NCBI RefSeq assembly: GCF_003284975.1
Contig: NZ_QMEU01000013.1
Location: forward strand, 1 to 64,000
Reading direction: 5' to 3'
Length of the DNA: 64,000 nucleotides
From: Mycobacterium colombiense
Lineage (GTDB): Bacteria; Actinomycetota; Actinomycetes; Mycobacteriales; Mycobacteriaceae
The position numbers and the translations under genes are program-made. Under the pieces are notes generated by a model. That model had not been told where the DNA came from and did not search any database. It was given only the letters and a program-made list of their open reading frames with translations. This document shows positions 9,008 through 17,277 of this stretch, piece by piece. The number at the start of each line of letters is the position of its first letter. Positions within the stretch are counted from its first letter, which is position 1.

Positions 9008-9832
9008 TCAGCCCTGCGCGAGCTCCGCGACGGGCTGCCATTCCTCCCAGTTGCGCAGCCGGCTCTCGTAGTCGGCCTTGGCGGTTTCCAGCGGGGAAGC
9101 GCCGAAAAAGACTCGCAGCGGCGGCTTTTCGGCGTCGACCACCTTGAGCAGGGCGGCCGCGGACGCCGACGGGTCACCCGGGCTGGCCCACCGGCGGCTG
9201 CGCTCGGCCTGCACGGCGGCGCGAATGTCGTCGTAGGCCGGCAGCGGCTCGGCGTGCTTGGCCGAGTCGCCGGCCCAGTCGGTGTCGAAACCGCCCGGCT
9301 CGATCAGCGTGACGTGCACCCCGAACGGCGCTACCTCCTGGGCCAGCGCCTGCGAGAAGCCCTCCAGCGCCCACTTCGACGCGTGGTAGATGCCGACCAA
9401 CGGGAACGCGGTGATGCCCCCGATCGAGGACACCTGGATGATGTGGCCGCTGCCCTGCTCGCGCAGGTACGGCAGTGCGGCCTGCGTGATCCACAGTGCC
9501 CCAAAGACATTGGTCTCGATCTGATCGCGTGCGTCCCGCTCGGAGAGTTCCTCGACGAACCCGAATTGGCCGTAGCCGGCGTTGTTCACCACGATGTCGA
9601 GCCGGCCGAAATGGTCGTGCGCTTGCTTGACCGCCGCGAAGTCGGCCGACCGGTCGGTCACGTCCAGTCGGATCGGCAGCAGCGCGTCGCCGTACTTGCC
9701 CACGAGGTCGTCCAGCGCGGCGGTGTTGCGCGCCGTGGCCGCGACCTTGTCGCCGCGCTCCAGCGCCGCGATCGTCCACGCCCGTCCAAAGCCTCGCGAT
9801 GTCCCGGTGATAAACCAAACTTTTTCCGTCAC
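9008..9832 (-). CDS. Short-chain dehydrogenase/reductase
   Basis: This 274-residue classical SDR oxidoreductase has the cofactor motif T-G-x-x-x-G-x-G at residues 9-16 (T-G-T-S-R-G-F-G). The N-N-A-G motif is followed by G-Y-G, and the catalytic pair is Y-H-A-S-K with an upstream Ser in V-S-S-I-G-G. An Arg after the first glycines (S-R-G) and the A-R-N after the second strand point to NADP(H) preference. The GTG start at 9832 opens directly onto the conserved first strand; the open frame extends 134 codons further without homology. It is divergent from menG (56 bases between starts). The substrate is unknown. Confidence 0.85.
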   Translation of the reverse strand: MTEKVWFITGTSRGFGRAWTIAALERGDKVAATARNTAALDDLVGKYGDALLPIRLDVTDRSADFAAVKQAHDHFGRLDIVVNNAGYGQFGFVEELSERDARDQIETNVFGALWITQAALPYLREQGSGHIIQVSSIGGITAFPLVGIYHASKWALEGFSQALAQEVAPFGVHVTLIEPGGFDTDWAGDSAKHAEPLPAYDDIRAAVQAERSRRWASPGDPSASAAALLKVVDAEKPPLRVFFGASPLETAKADYESRLRNWEEWQPVAELAQG

Positions 9833-9875
9833 GCCCCCATACAACGCCGACCGCGCCACCTCATTCCCAAACAGG

Positions 9876-9881
9876 TAGCGT
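9876..9881 (+). promoter_or_regulatory. -10 element of menG, likely leaderless
   Basis: TAGCGT fits TANNNT and is followed by seven bases and then the GTG start of menG. Transcription would then begin at or next to the start codon. No ribosome-binding site is visible, which fits a leaderless transcript. Confidence 0.45.
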
Positions 9882-9888
9882 TTGCCTG

Positions 9889-10581
9889 GTGAGTCGCGCG
9901 GAGCTGGACAAGGATCCCCGGGACGTCGCGTCGATGTTCGACGGCGTCGCCCGCCGGTACGACCTGACCAACACCGTGCTGTCGATGGGTCAGGACCGGT
10001 ACTGGCGCAAGGCGACCCGGACGGCGCTGGCGATCGGTGCCGGCCAGAAGGTGCTGGACCTCGCCGCGGGCACCGCGGTGTCCACCGTGGAGCTGAGGAA
10101 ATCCGGGGCGTGGTGCGTGGCCGCCGATTTCTCGGTCGGCATGCTGGCGGCCGGTGCCGCGCGCAACGTTCCCAAGGTCGCCGGCGACGCCACCAGGCTG
10201 CCATTCGGCGACGACGTATTCGACGCCGTGACAATCAGTTTCGGACTGCGCAACGTCGTCGACACCCAGGCGGCGCTGCGCGAGATGGCCCGCGTCACGC
10301 GCCCGGGTGGCCGGCTGGTGGTGTGCGAGTTCTCCACGCCCACCAACACGCTGTTCGCCACCGTGTACAAGGAGTACCTGATGCGGGCGCTGCCGCGGGT
10401 GGCCCGGGCGGTGTCCAGCAACCCCGACGCGTACGTGTACCTCGCGGAATCGATTCGGGCGTGGCCGGATCAGGCGGGGTTGGCGCAGCAGATCACCCGG
10501 GCCGGTTGGTCGGGGGTGCGCTGGCGCAACCTGACCGGCGGCATCGTCGCCTTACACGCCGGGTACAAACCGTTGCGCTGA
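9889..10581 (+). CDS. menG: Demethylmenaquinone methyltransferase MenG/UbiE
   Basis: This 230-residue protein performs the last ring methylation of menaquinone synthesis, converting demethylmenaquinone to menaquinone with SAM. It has the UbiE/MenG signatures [11 protein letters not shown] near residue 24, SAM motif I (V-L-D-L-A-A-G-T) near residue 58, the second signature [10 protein letters not shown], and the C-terminal [10 protein letters not shown]. It is almost the same length as Rv0558. The GTG at 9889 opens directly on the conserved N-terminus. It converges with the secreted DUF732 gene, only 7 bases away. Confidence 0.95.
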   Translation: MSRAELDKDPRDVASMFDGVARRYDLTNTVLSMGQDRYWRKATRTALAIGAGQKVLDLAAGTAVSTVELRKSGAWCVAADFSVGMLAAGAARNVPKVAGDATRLPFGDDVFDAVTISFGLRNVVDTQAALREMARVTRPGGRLVVCEFSTPTNTLFATVYKEYLMRALPRVARAVSSNPDAYVYLAESIRAWPDQAGLAQQITRAGWSGVRWRNLTGGIVALHAGYKPLR

Positions 10582-10588
10582 GAAAGCT

Positions 10589-11005
10589 CTAGTGATTGCC
10601 GGCGGCCTGCACGAAGCCGACTTGGTCGGGGCAGTAGTGGTCCACCGCCGCGCCGAGGAACTGGAACGCCTGGCCCTGAGTGGTGCCGCGCGGCAGGTTG
10701 CGCTGGATGAAGGTGGCCGACTTGTACGCGTCGCCGTCCACGCCCCTACCGATTCGCTCGCAGGTGATCTTGCCCAGCCATGCCAGCTGGTCCTGCGGCT
10801 GGTAGATGCCGAAGCCGTTGACGGTGTTCTTGAATGGGGCGTCGTAGTCGCTCGGCGGTGACGGTGTGCGCGGTGTCGGGTATGGCGCCGTCGGCGGCGG
10901 GTCGGCCTGCGCGGGCGCGGAAAGCTGCGCCGGCCCGGCCAGCGCGATAGCAGCAGCAGCGGCGGCGGCAGCGGCTCCGATAGTAGCCAGCCTCGTTCCC
11001 TTCAT
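10589..11005 (-). CDS. Secreted DUF732 protein (Rv0559c-like)
   Basis: This 138-residue exported protein has a Sec signal peptide at residues 1-34 with a very alanine-rich hydrophobic core and an A-x-A site before D35. A Pro-rich linker follows, and then the DUF732 domain, with its two cysteines (C-E-R-I-G and H-Y-C-P) expected to form a disulfide and the G-x-x-x-x-Q-A-x-x-F-L-G pattern. The ATG at 11005 starts right at the signal peptide. The function of DUF732 is unknown; small secreted members are common in mycobacteria. In M. tuberculosis Rv0560c, a methyltransferase, lies between this gene and menJ; it is missing here. Confidence 0.85.
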   Translation of the reverse strand: MKGTRLATIGAAAAAAAAAIALAGPAQLSAPAQADPPPTAPYPTPRTPSPPSDYDAPFKNTVNGFGIYQPQDQLAWLGKITCERIGRGVDGDAYKSATFIQRNLPRGTTQGQAFQFLGAAVDHYCPDQVGFVQAAGNH

Positions 11006-11117
11006 TAGCTGGACTATACACGCCTCGCGGCGGGTGCGCGGACGAAAGTGCATCGACGAGCGCCGGCCCCGCGGGACCGCGGCCGGCCCGCCGACCAGCG
11101 GCGATACGCACGCTCGG

Positions 11118-12356
11118 TCAGCTGAACGGCGTGCGGCGGTCGAGCAGCCGCGACAGCCGCCCGCCACCGCGCCAGGCGCGGGCCACCCAGTCCGCGTCGT
11201 CGTCGGTGACCAGGTTGGCCATCACTCGCACGGCGATGGTCATCAGCGCCGTCGAGCGCATGGCGATCGGTCCGGTCGACGGCAAGAACCGCTGAAACGT
11301 CAGCAGCAACGCCAGTCGCCGGGCGACCGAGAAGCCCCGACCGTAGTGCTCCTGCAACAGCGACGGCCACACCTGCGACAGGTCGGGGTGGTCCAGGAGC
11401 GCCGCCGCCAGCCGCCCGGTCTCGAGCCCGTAGTCGATGCCTTCGCCGTTGAGCGGGTTGACGCAGGCCGCGGCGTCGCCGATGAGCATCCAGTTGGCAC
11501 CGGCCACCCCCGACACCGCGCCGCCCATCGGCAGCAGCGCCGAGGCCACCGCGCGGGGCCGGCCGGAAAATCCCCACTCGTCGCGGCGCAGGTCGGTGTA
11601 GTAGTCGATCAACGGCCGCAGCGCCAAATCGGCGGGCCGCTTGGACGTCGACAACGCCCCGACGCCGATGTTCACCTCGCCGTTGCCGAGCGGGAAGATC
11701 CAGCCGTACCCCGGCAACACGGCCCCCTCGGGCCCGCGCAGTTCCAGATGCGACGTCAGCCAGGGGTCGTCGGCGCGTGCGGTGGCCAGATACCCGCGGG
11801 CGGCGACGCCGTACACCGTTTCCTGGTGCCAGCGCCGGCCCAGCGTGCGGCCCAGCGTCGAGCGGGCCCCGTCGGCCACGATCAGTTGGGCGCAGCTCAC
11901 CTCGGTGCCGTCGGCCAACGTCACCGACGTTACCCGGCCCGACGAATCATGTTGTGCAGCAACGGCCTTGGTCCCCAGCAGCATCCGTGCCCCGGAATCT
12001 TCGGCGACCTTGCGAATCCGGTCGTCCAGCTCGAAGCGGGCCACCGCGCTGCCGGTGGACGGGAACGACGGGCCCGGCCAGTCGACCTCCACCTCGCCAC
12101 CGAACCCGCTCATCCGCAGGCCCCGATGCCGGATGCGGGTGTCCAGCCAGTTCCGCAGCCCCAGGCGCTCCAGCTCGGCCACCGCGCGGGGAGTCAGCCC
12201 GTCGCCGCAGGCCTTGTCGCGGGGAAAGCTCGCCGAGTCGACGACCAGCACCTCGTAACCCGCGCGGGCGGCCCAGGCCGCCGCCGCCGAACCGGCGGGT
12301 CCGGCGCCCACGACCACCACTTGGGCCTTAAGGGCTCGGGTCGCTCCCGTCGTCAT
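11118..12356 (-). CDS. menJ: Menaquinone isoprenyl reductase MenJ
   Basis: This 412-residue flavoprotein belongs to the geranylgeranyl reductase family. Its M. tuberculosis counterpart Rv0561c (MenJ) reduces one double bond in the isoprenyl chain of menaquinone-9. The FAD site is shown by G-A-G-P-A-G near residue 15, a conserved C-G-D-G-L-T-P segment, and the second FAD motif L-I-G-D-A-A-A-C-V-N-P with G-E-G-I-D-Y after it. The ATG at 12356 is only 22 bases from the divergent start of grcC1. Together with menD, menG and grcC1 this makes a locus for building and trimming the quinone. Confidence 0.92.
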   Translation of the reverse strand: MTTGATRALKAQVVVVGAGPAGSAAAAWAARAGYEVLVVDSASFPRDKACGDGLTPRAVAELERLGLRNWLDTRIRHRGLRMSGFGGEVEVDWPGPSFPSTGSAVARFELDDRIRKVAEDSGARMLLGTKAVAAQHDSSGRVTSVTLADGTEVSCAQLIVADGARSTLGRTLGRRWHQETVYGVAARGYLATARADDPWLTSHLELRGPEGAVLPGYGWIFPLGNGEVNIGVGALSTSKRPADLALRPLIDYYTDLRRDEWGFSGRPRAVASALLPMGGAVSGVAGANWMLIGDAAACVNPLNGEGIDYGLETGRLAAALLDHPDLSQVWPSLLQEHYGRGFSVARRLALLLTFQRFLPSTGPIAMRSTALMTIAVRVMANLVTDDDADWVARAWRGGGRLSRLLDRRTPFS

Positions 12357-12365
12357 GCACACCAG

Positions 12366-12371
12366 TATGTT
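12366..12371 (+). promoter_or_regulatory. -10 element of grcC1 in a 22-base divergent gap
   Basis: TATGTT fits TANNNT and ends seven bases before the GTG of grcC1, so the transcript is probably leaderless. The -35 region would lie inside the start of menJ on the other strand. Confidence 0.45.
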
Positions 12372-12378
12372 TGGTCCC

Positions 12379-13386
12379 GTGAGTACTCCGGCGACGGTGG
12401 TGGCGGGCGTTGACTTCGGCGACCCGGCTTTCGCGGCGACCGTACGCGACGGCGTGGGACGGATCGAGCAGCTCATGGACACCGAGCTGCGCAGCGCCGA
12501 CGACATCATGACCGAGTCGCTGACCCACCTGTTCAAGGCCGGCGGCAAGCGGTTCCGGCCGCTGTTCACCGTGTTGTCGGCGCAGCTCGGGCCCAACCCG
12601 GACAGCGCGGACGTGACCATCGCCGGCGCCGTCATCGAGCTGGTGCACCTGGCCACGCTGTACCACGACGACGTGATGGACGAGGCGGAGGTTCGCCGCG
12701 GCACCCCCACGGCCAACGTGCGCTGGGGCAACAACGTCGCGATCCTGGCCGGCGACTACCTGTTCGCGACGGCATCCCGGCTGGTGTCGCGGCTGGGTCC
12801 GGAGGCGGTGCGGCTGATCGCCGAGACGTTCGCCCAACTGGTGACGGGCCAGATGCGGGAGACGCGCGGGTTCGTCGAAGGATCCGACCCGATCGAGCAC
12901 TACTTGAGGGTGGTGTACGAGAAGACCGCCTGCCTGATCGCCGCGGCGGGCCGGTTCGGGGCGATGTTCTCGGGCGCCGACCCCGATCAGGTGGAGCGGC
13001 TGAGCCGCCTCGGCGGCATCGTTGGCACCGCGTTTCAGATCTCCGACGACATCATCGATATCGACAGCGACGCCGGTGAGTCCGGCAAGCTGCCCGGCAC
13101 CGACGTGCGCGAGGGCGTGCACACCCTGCCGATGGTTTACGCCCTGCGCGAACCCGGGCCCGAGGCGGCGCGGTTGCGCGAGCTGCTGGTCGGGCCCATC
13201 GACGACGACGAGGCGGTGGCCGAGGCGCTGGGACTGTTGCGGGCATCGCCGGGCATGGCCAAGGCCAAGCAGTCGCTGCGGGAATACGCGGACCAGGCGC
13301 GTCAGGAGTTGGCCCTGCTGCCCGACGTCCCGGGCCGGCACGCGTTGCAGACCCTGGTCGACTACACCATCAGCCGGCACGGCTAG
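12379..13386 (+). CDS. grcC1: Polyprenyl diphosphate synthase GrcC1
   Basis: This 335-residue trans-polyprenyl diphosphate synthase makes long-chain isoprenyl diphosphate, plausibly the menaquinone side chain. Both aspartate-rich motifs are intact: D-D-V-M-D at residues 97-101 and D-D-I-I-D at 223-227. The G-G-K-R-F-R-P substrate motif lies near residue 55. The start is the GTG at 12379, which gives the length of Rv0562 as I recall it; an open frame of eight more codons upstream overlaps the divergent menJ start. The next gene on the strand is htpX, about 100 bases away. Confidence 0.93.
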   Translation: MSTPATVVAGVDFGDPAFAATVRDGVGRIEQLMDTELRSADDIMTESLTHLFKAGGKRFRPLFTVLSAQLGPNPDSADVTIAGAVIELVHLATLYHDDVMDEAEVRRGTPTANVRWGNNVAILAGDYLFATASRLVSRLGPEAVRLIAETFAQLVTGQMRETRGFVEGSDPIEHYLRVVYEKTACLIAAAGRFGAMFSGADPDQVERLSRLGGIVGTAFQISDDIIDIDSDAGESGKLPGTDVREGVHTLPMVYALREPGPEAARLRELLVGPIDDDEAVAEALGLLRASPGMAKAKQSLREYADQARQELALLPDVPGRHALQTLVDYTISRHG

Positions 13387-13489
13387 TGGCGATCAACGAG
13401 CGCCCTGTGGAACCAACGGGGCCGTCTCGGGCGTTCTACGAGCTGTAATCGGCAATAACGCGCGACCCGAGTGTTCCGAGGAGACACCG

Positions 13490-14353
13490 ATGACCTGGCA
13501 TCCGCATCACAACACGTTCAAGACGTTCGCGTTGTTGGTTGGCATGTCCGCGTTGATCGTGTTCGTCGGCTCGCTGTTCGGCAAGACCGCGATGTTCCTC
13601 GCGGTGCTGTTCGCCATCGGGATGAACGTCTACACGTACTACAACAGCGACAAGCTGGCGTTGCGGGCGATGCACGCGCAGCCGGTGTCGGAGGTGCAGG
13701 CGCCGGCCATGTACCGGATCGTGCGTGAGCTGGCCACCGCCGCACACCAGCCGATGCCCCGGCTGTACATCAGCGACACCAACGCGCCCAACGCGTTCGC
13801 GACCGGACGCAACCCCCGCAACGCGGCGGTGTGCTGTACCACCGGCATTCTGGGCATCCTCACCGAACGTGAGCTGCGTGCCGTACTGGGACACGAGCTT
13901 TCGCACGTCTACAACCGCGACATCCTGATCTCGTGCATCGCCGGCGCGCTGGCGTCGGTGATCACCGCGCTGGCCAACATGGCCATGTTCGCCGGCATGT
14001 TCGGCGGTAACGACCGCGACGGCGAGAATCCCTTTGCGCTGCTGCTGGTTTCGTTGCTGGGCCCGATCGCCGCGACGGTGGTCCGGTTGGCGGTGTCGCG
14101 ATCACGCGAATACCAGGCGGACGAATCGGGCGCGGTGCTGACCGGTGACCCGCTGGCCCTGGCGTCGGCCCTGCGCAAGATCTCCGGCGGGGTGCAGGCG
14201 GCCCCGCTGCCGCCCGAGCCCCAGCTGGCCAGCCAGGCGCACCTGATGATCGCCAACCCGTTCCGCGCGGGCGAGCGGATCGGGTCGTTGTTTTCGACGC
14301 ACCCGCCGATCGAGGACCGCATCCGCCGGCTGGAACAAATGGCCGGGCGCTAG
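13490..14353 (+). CDS. htpX: Membrane zinc metalloprotease HtpX
   Basis: This 287-residue HtpX-type protease should degrade damaged or misfolded membrane proteins. There are two transmembrane segments near the N-terminus (about 12-30 and 33-52) and two more around 155-200. The zinc site is H-E-L-S-H at residues 135-139, and the third ligand is E207 in R-E-Y-Q-A-D. The C-terminal [11 protein letters not shown] signature is complete. GAGGAGA lies five bases before the ATG. The frame is open far upstream, in the shadow of grcC1, but this is the clear start. It matches Rv0563. Confidence 0.94.
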   Translation: MTWHPHHNTFKTFALLVGMSALIVFVGSLFGKTAMFLAVLFAIGMNVYTYYNSDKLALRAMHAQPVSEVQAPAMYRIVRELATAAHQPMPRLYISDTNAPNAFATGRNPRNAAVCCTTGILGILTERELRAVLGHELSHVYNRDILISCIAGALASVITALANMAMFAGMFGGNDRDGENPFALLLVSLLGPIAATVVRLAVSRSREYQADESGAVLTGDPLALASALRKISGGVQAAPLPPEPQLASQAHLMIANPFRAGERIGSLFSTHPPIEDRIRRLEQMAGR

Positions 14354-14395
14354 CACCCGGTCCACGTACCATAACCCGCTCAACCCGAGGGCCAA

Positions 14396-15949
14396 TTATG
14401 CTGCGGCGCCCGGACTTTCGGCCTCGACCAGCGGCTGGTGCGCGTCGCGGCGGCCCGTGTCGGTGCCGCCCTGGATGTGCACCGTCCCGCCCGTCGCCTC
14501 GTGCTGTTGCTGCCAGTCGGTGATCGTCTGATGGGCGGCGTGATCGAGGTAGTGGACCGCAATGGTCACCGTCGCCGTCGCGCCCTGCGGAATCGACGCC
14601 AGCAGCCGCGTCAGCCTCGGGAGCGCCAGGAAGGTGCATGCCGCGCCCTCGATGCTCACCCGCCACTCGTCGTCGCCCACCGGCGTGGCCTCGATCTTGG
14701 CCCGGATGACCCGCCATCCGGTCAGGGCGATGGCCAGCGCGAGCCCGATCATGACGCCGTGCAGCAGGTTGAGGAAGATGACGCTGACGGCGGTCACGAC
14801 GTACACCGCCAGATCGCCGTGCTTCATTGCGGTTTCGATGTGGGCGGGCTTGAGCAGCTGAATGCCGATGACGATGAGCAGTCCGGCCAGCGCGGCGGTG
14901 GGGATCTCTTCGACCAGCCCGGCGAATGGGATGGTGAACAGCAGGATCCACACGCCGTGCATGATCGACGAGGCTCGAGATTTGGCGCCCGCGTTGACAT
15001 TTGTCGAGCTACGGACGATGACTCCGGTCACCGGCAGCCCACCGATGGTGCCCGACACGATGTTGGCGGCTCCCTGCCCCACCAACTCGCGATTGAAATC
15101 GGTGCGCGGCCCGTTGTGCATCCGATCGACCGACACCGCCGACAGCAAGCTCTCGACGCTGGCGATGAGCGCCACCGTGATCACCCCGATCGCGACCGCA
15201 CCGAAGTTGCCGTGGGGAACATCCGGCAACCGCAGCGCGTCGAGCGGAGAGCCCTCGAGGTTGATCCGTCGCACGTGGAACGGGAAAACCACCGAGATCA
15301 CCGTCACCGCGACGATGGCGACCAGGGGACCCGGAACGCGGCGCAGTTTGGCGGGAACCCAGCGCCAGCCCACCAGGATGACGATCACCAGCACGCCCAG
15401 GATGACCCCCGGCCGGTGCGCGCCGATGATCTGCCCCGGGAGCCCGATCAGGTTGTGCCACGCCGTGCTCTTGGACTTCCCGCCGAGCAATACGTGTGCC
15501 TGCTGCAGGGCGATCGTGATGCCGATGCCGGCCAGCATCGCGTGCACGACGACCGGTGAGATCGCCAGGGCCGCACGCGCGACCCGGCTCAGGCCCAGCA
15601 GCACCTGCACCACTCCGGCGGCAACGGTGATCAAACACGTTATGCCCCAACCGAAATCGGAAACCAGGTCGGCGACCACGACTGTCAGCCCGGCCGCGGG
15701 ACCGCTGACCTGCAGCGGCGATCCGCCCAGCGAGCCGACGATGATGCCGCCGACGATCGCCGCGATCAGGCCGGCGAGCACCGGGGCGCCCGAAGCGATC
15801 GCGATCCCCAGCGACAGCGGGAGCGCCACCAGGAACACCACGAGCGATGACGGTAGGTCGTGCCGGATGATGCCGCGCAACCGATTGATGCGCGGTTCAC
15901 TCAGCCGACGTGCGCGGGTTCTTTCGCCCGACTGTTCAACGTTGTGCAT
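14396..15949 (-). CDS. SulP family anion transporter
   Basis: This 517-residue SulP/SLC26 protein probably moves sulfate, bicarbonate or another small anion. It begins with a cytoplasmic tail of about 30 residues, then L-P-S-S-L-V-V-F-L-V-A-L-P-L-S-L-G-I-A of the first membrane helix and the conserved G-S-P-L-Q-V-S-G-P-A-A-G-L anion-site loop. About 12-14 membrane segments follow, ending near residue 430, and a short STAS-like domain near 435-500. No carbonic anhydrase domain is fused. The ATG at 15949 has GAGGG nine bases upstream; a start 21 codons earlier (16012) cannot be ruled out. M. tuberculosis has no SulP gene between htpX and gpsA, so it looks like a local insertion or a loss elsewhere. 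Confidence 0.85.
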   Translation of the reverse strand: MHNVEQSGERTRARRLSEPRINRLRGIIRHDLPSSLVVFLVALPLSLGIAIASGAPVLAGLIAAIVGGIIVGSLGGSPLQVSGPAAGLTVVVADLVSDFGWGITCLITVAAGVVQVLLGLSRVARAALAISPVVVHAMLAGIGITIALQQAHVLLGGKSKSTAWHNLIGLPGQIIGAHRPGVILGVLVIVILVGWRWVPAKLRRVPGPLVAIVAVTVISVVFPFHVRRINLEGSPLDALRLPDVPHGNFGAVAIGVITVALIASVESLLSAVSVDRMHNGPRTDFNRELVGQGAANIVSGTIGGLPVTGVIVRSSTNVNAGAKSRASSIMHGVWILLFTIPFAGLVEEIPTAALAGLLIVIGIQLLKPAHIETAMKHGDLAVYVVTAVSVIFLNLLHGVMIGLALAIALTGWRVIRAKIEATPVGDDEWRVSIEGAACTFLALPRLTRLLASIPQGATATVTIAVHYLDHAAHQTITDWQQQHEATGGTVHIQGGTDTGRRDAHQPLVEAESPGAAA

Positions 15950-16190
15950 CGGTCGCGTCCCTCGATAGAAGTTAGCGGGGGATGTTCCGATATCCGCCCA
16001 TCGTGCGCTCATTACCTCTTCGTAACGCGCTGGCGTACAAACGATTACGCCGGGGTGACCCGCAGGATCGCGCCCGGATACCGCTGGCCGCCTGGATCGA
16101 CGGTATTTTGCTGGCAAAGAGCGGTCAAGCTGGCGGGCCGTGCCCATAGAGAACGCAAAGATTTGAATTCGGCCAGCTCGGACGACCAGT

Positions 16191-17216
16191 TCAGAAGCCG
16201 GAACCGTGCACCTCGTGGCCGGGAACCTCGGCGATCAGGCCGCGGTAGGCCTGCTCGACGGACGAGCCGTGGTTGATCACGGCGTCGACCTCGCGGGCGA
16301 TCGGCATGGTCAGGCCGAATTCGTTGGCAAACTCCATGATCACGCTGGCGGCCTTGACGCCCTCGGCGACCTGGTTCATCGAGGCGATGATTTCATCGAT
16401 CGGCTTGCCCGCCCCCAGTTGTTCACCGACGTGTCGGTTACGGCTGCGCTGGCTGGTACAGGTGACGATGAGGTCGCCCAGGCCGGCCAGGCCCGGGAAG
16501 GTATCGGGATTGCCGCCCAGGGCGACGCCCAGCTTGGTCATCTCCCGCAGCGCGCGGGCGATCACCAGCGCGCGGGTGTTTTCGCCGATGCCCAGCGAGT
16601 AGCCCATCCCGACCGAGATGGCATAGACGTTCTTCAGCGCCCCGGCCATCTCCACCCCGATGACGTCGTCGGTGGTGTACACGCGGAAGCGCCGGGTGCG
16701 GAACAGGCCCGACAGCCGGGTCGCCAGGTGCTGGTCGGGCATCGCCAGCACCGCTGCGGCGGCGTAGCCCTCGCCGACCTCGCGCGCGATGTTCGGCCCG
16801 GCCAGAATGCCGGCGGGGTGGCCGGGCAGCGTCTCCTCGATGATCTGCGACATCCGCATGTTGGTGCCCTGCTCGAGCCCCTTGACCAGTGACACCACCG
16901 GCACCCACGGCCGCAGCTCCTTGGCCAGCTCGCTCAGCACCCCCCGAAAGCCGTGCGAGGGAACGCCCATCACGACGACGTCGGCGGAGTTGGCAGCCTC
17001 GGCGAAGTCGGTGGTGGCGCGCAGGGTGTCGCTGAGCACGACGTCGTTGCCGAGGTAGCGGCTGTTGCGGTGGTTGTCGTTGATGTCGCTGGCGGTCGCC
17101 TCGGAGCGCACCCACTGCAGCGTCGGACCGCGACGCGCGCAGATTGATGCCACGGTGGTGCCCCAGGAACCGCCACCGAGGACAACGACTTTGGGTTCGC
17201 GCTTCTCAGATGCCAT
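16191..17216 (-). CDS. gpsA: Glycerol-3-phosphate dehydrogenase [NAD(P)+]
   Basis: This 341-residue enzyme reduces dihydroxyacetone phosphate to sn-glycerol-3-phosphate, the backbone for phospholipids. The NAD(P) motif G-G-G-S-W-G is near residue 14. The catalytic lysine sits in G-A-L-K-N-V-Y-A-I, and the substrate-binding G-L-G-D-L-I-V-T-C and R-N-R signatures are present. Length and motifs are complete. It corresponds to Rv0564c (gpdA1). The upstream side has a TANNNT hexamer seven bases before the ATG, so the message may be leaderless. Confidence 0.95.
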   Translation of the reverse strand: MASEKREPKVVVLGGGSWGTTVASICARRGPTLQWVRSEATASDINDNHRNSRYLGNDVVLSDTLRATTDFAEAANSADVVVMGVPSHGFRGVLSELAKELRPWVPVVSLVKGLEQGTNMRMSQIIEETLPGHPAGILAGPNIAREVGEGYAAAAVLAMPDQHLATRLSGLFRTRRFRVYTTDDVIGVEMAGALKNVYAISVGMGYSLGIGENTRALVIARALREMTKLGVALGGNPDTFPGLAGLGDLIVTCTSQRSRNRHVGEQLGAGKPIDEIIASMNQVAEGVKAASVIMEFANEFGLTMPIAREVDAVINHGSSVEQAYRGLIAEVPGHEVHGSGF

Positions 17217-17223
17217 GGCGATC

Positions 17224-17229
17224 AGCGTA
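17224..17229 (-). promoter_or_regulatory. -10 element of gpsA
   Basis: Read on the minus strand, TACGCT fits TANNNT and is followed by seven bases and then the gpsA ATG, the same spacing as at menG and grcC1. Confidence 0.4.
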
Positions 17230-17277
17230 TTGCCGACACCTGCGATTTAGTAGCAGTTCACGAACACTCAGACCGGG

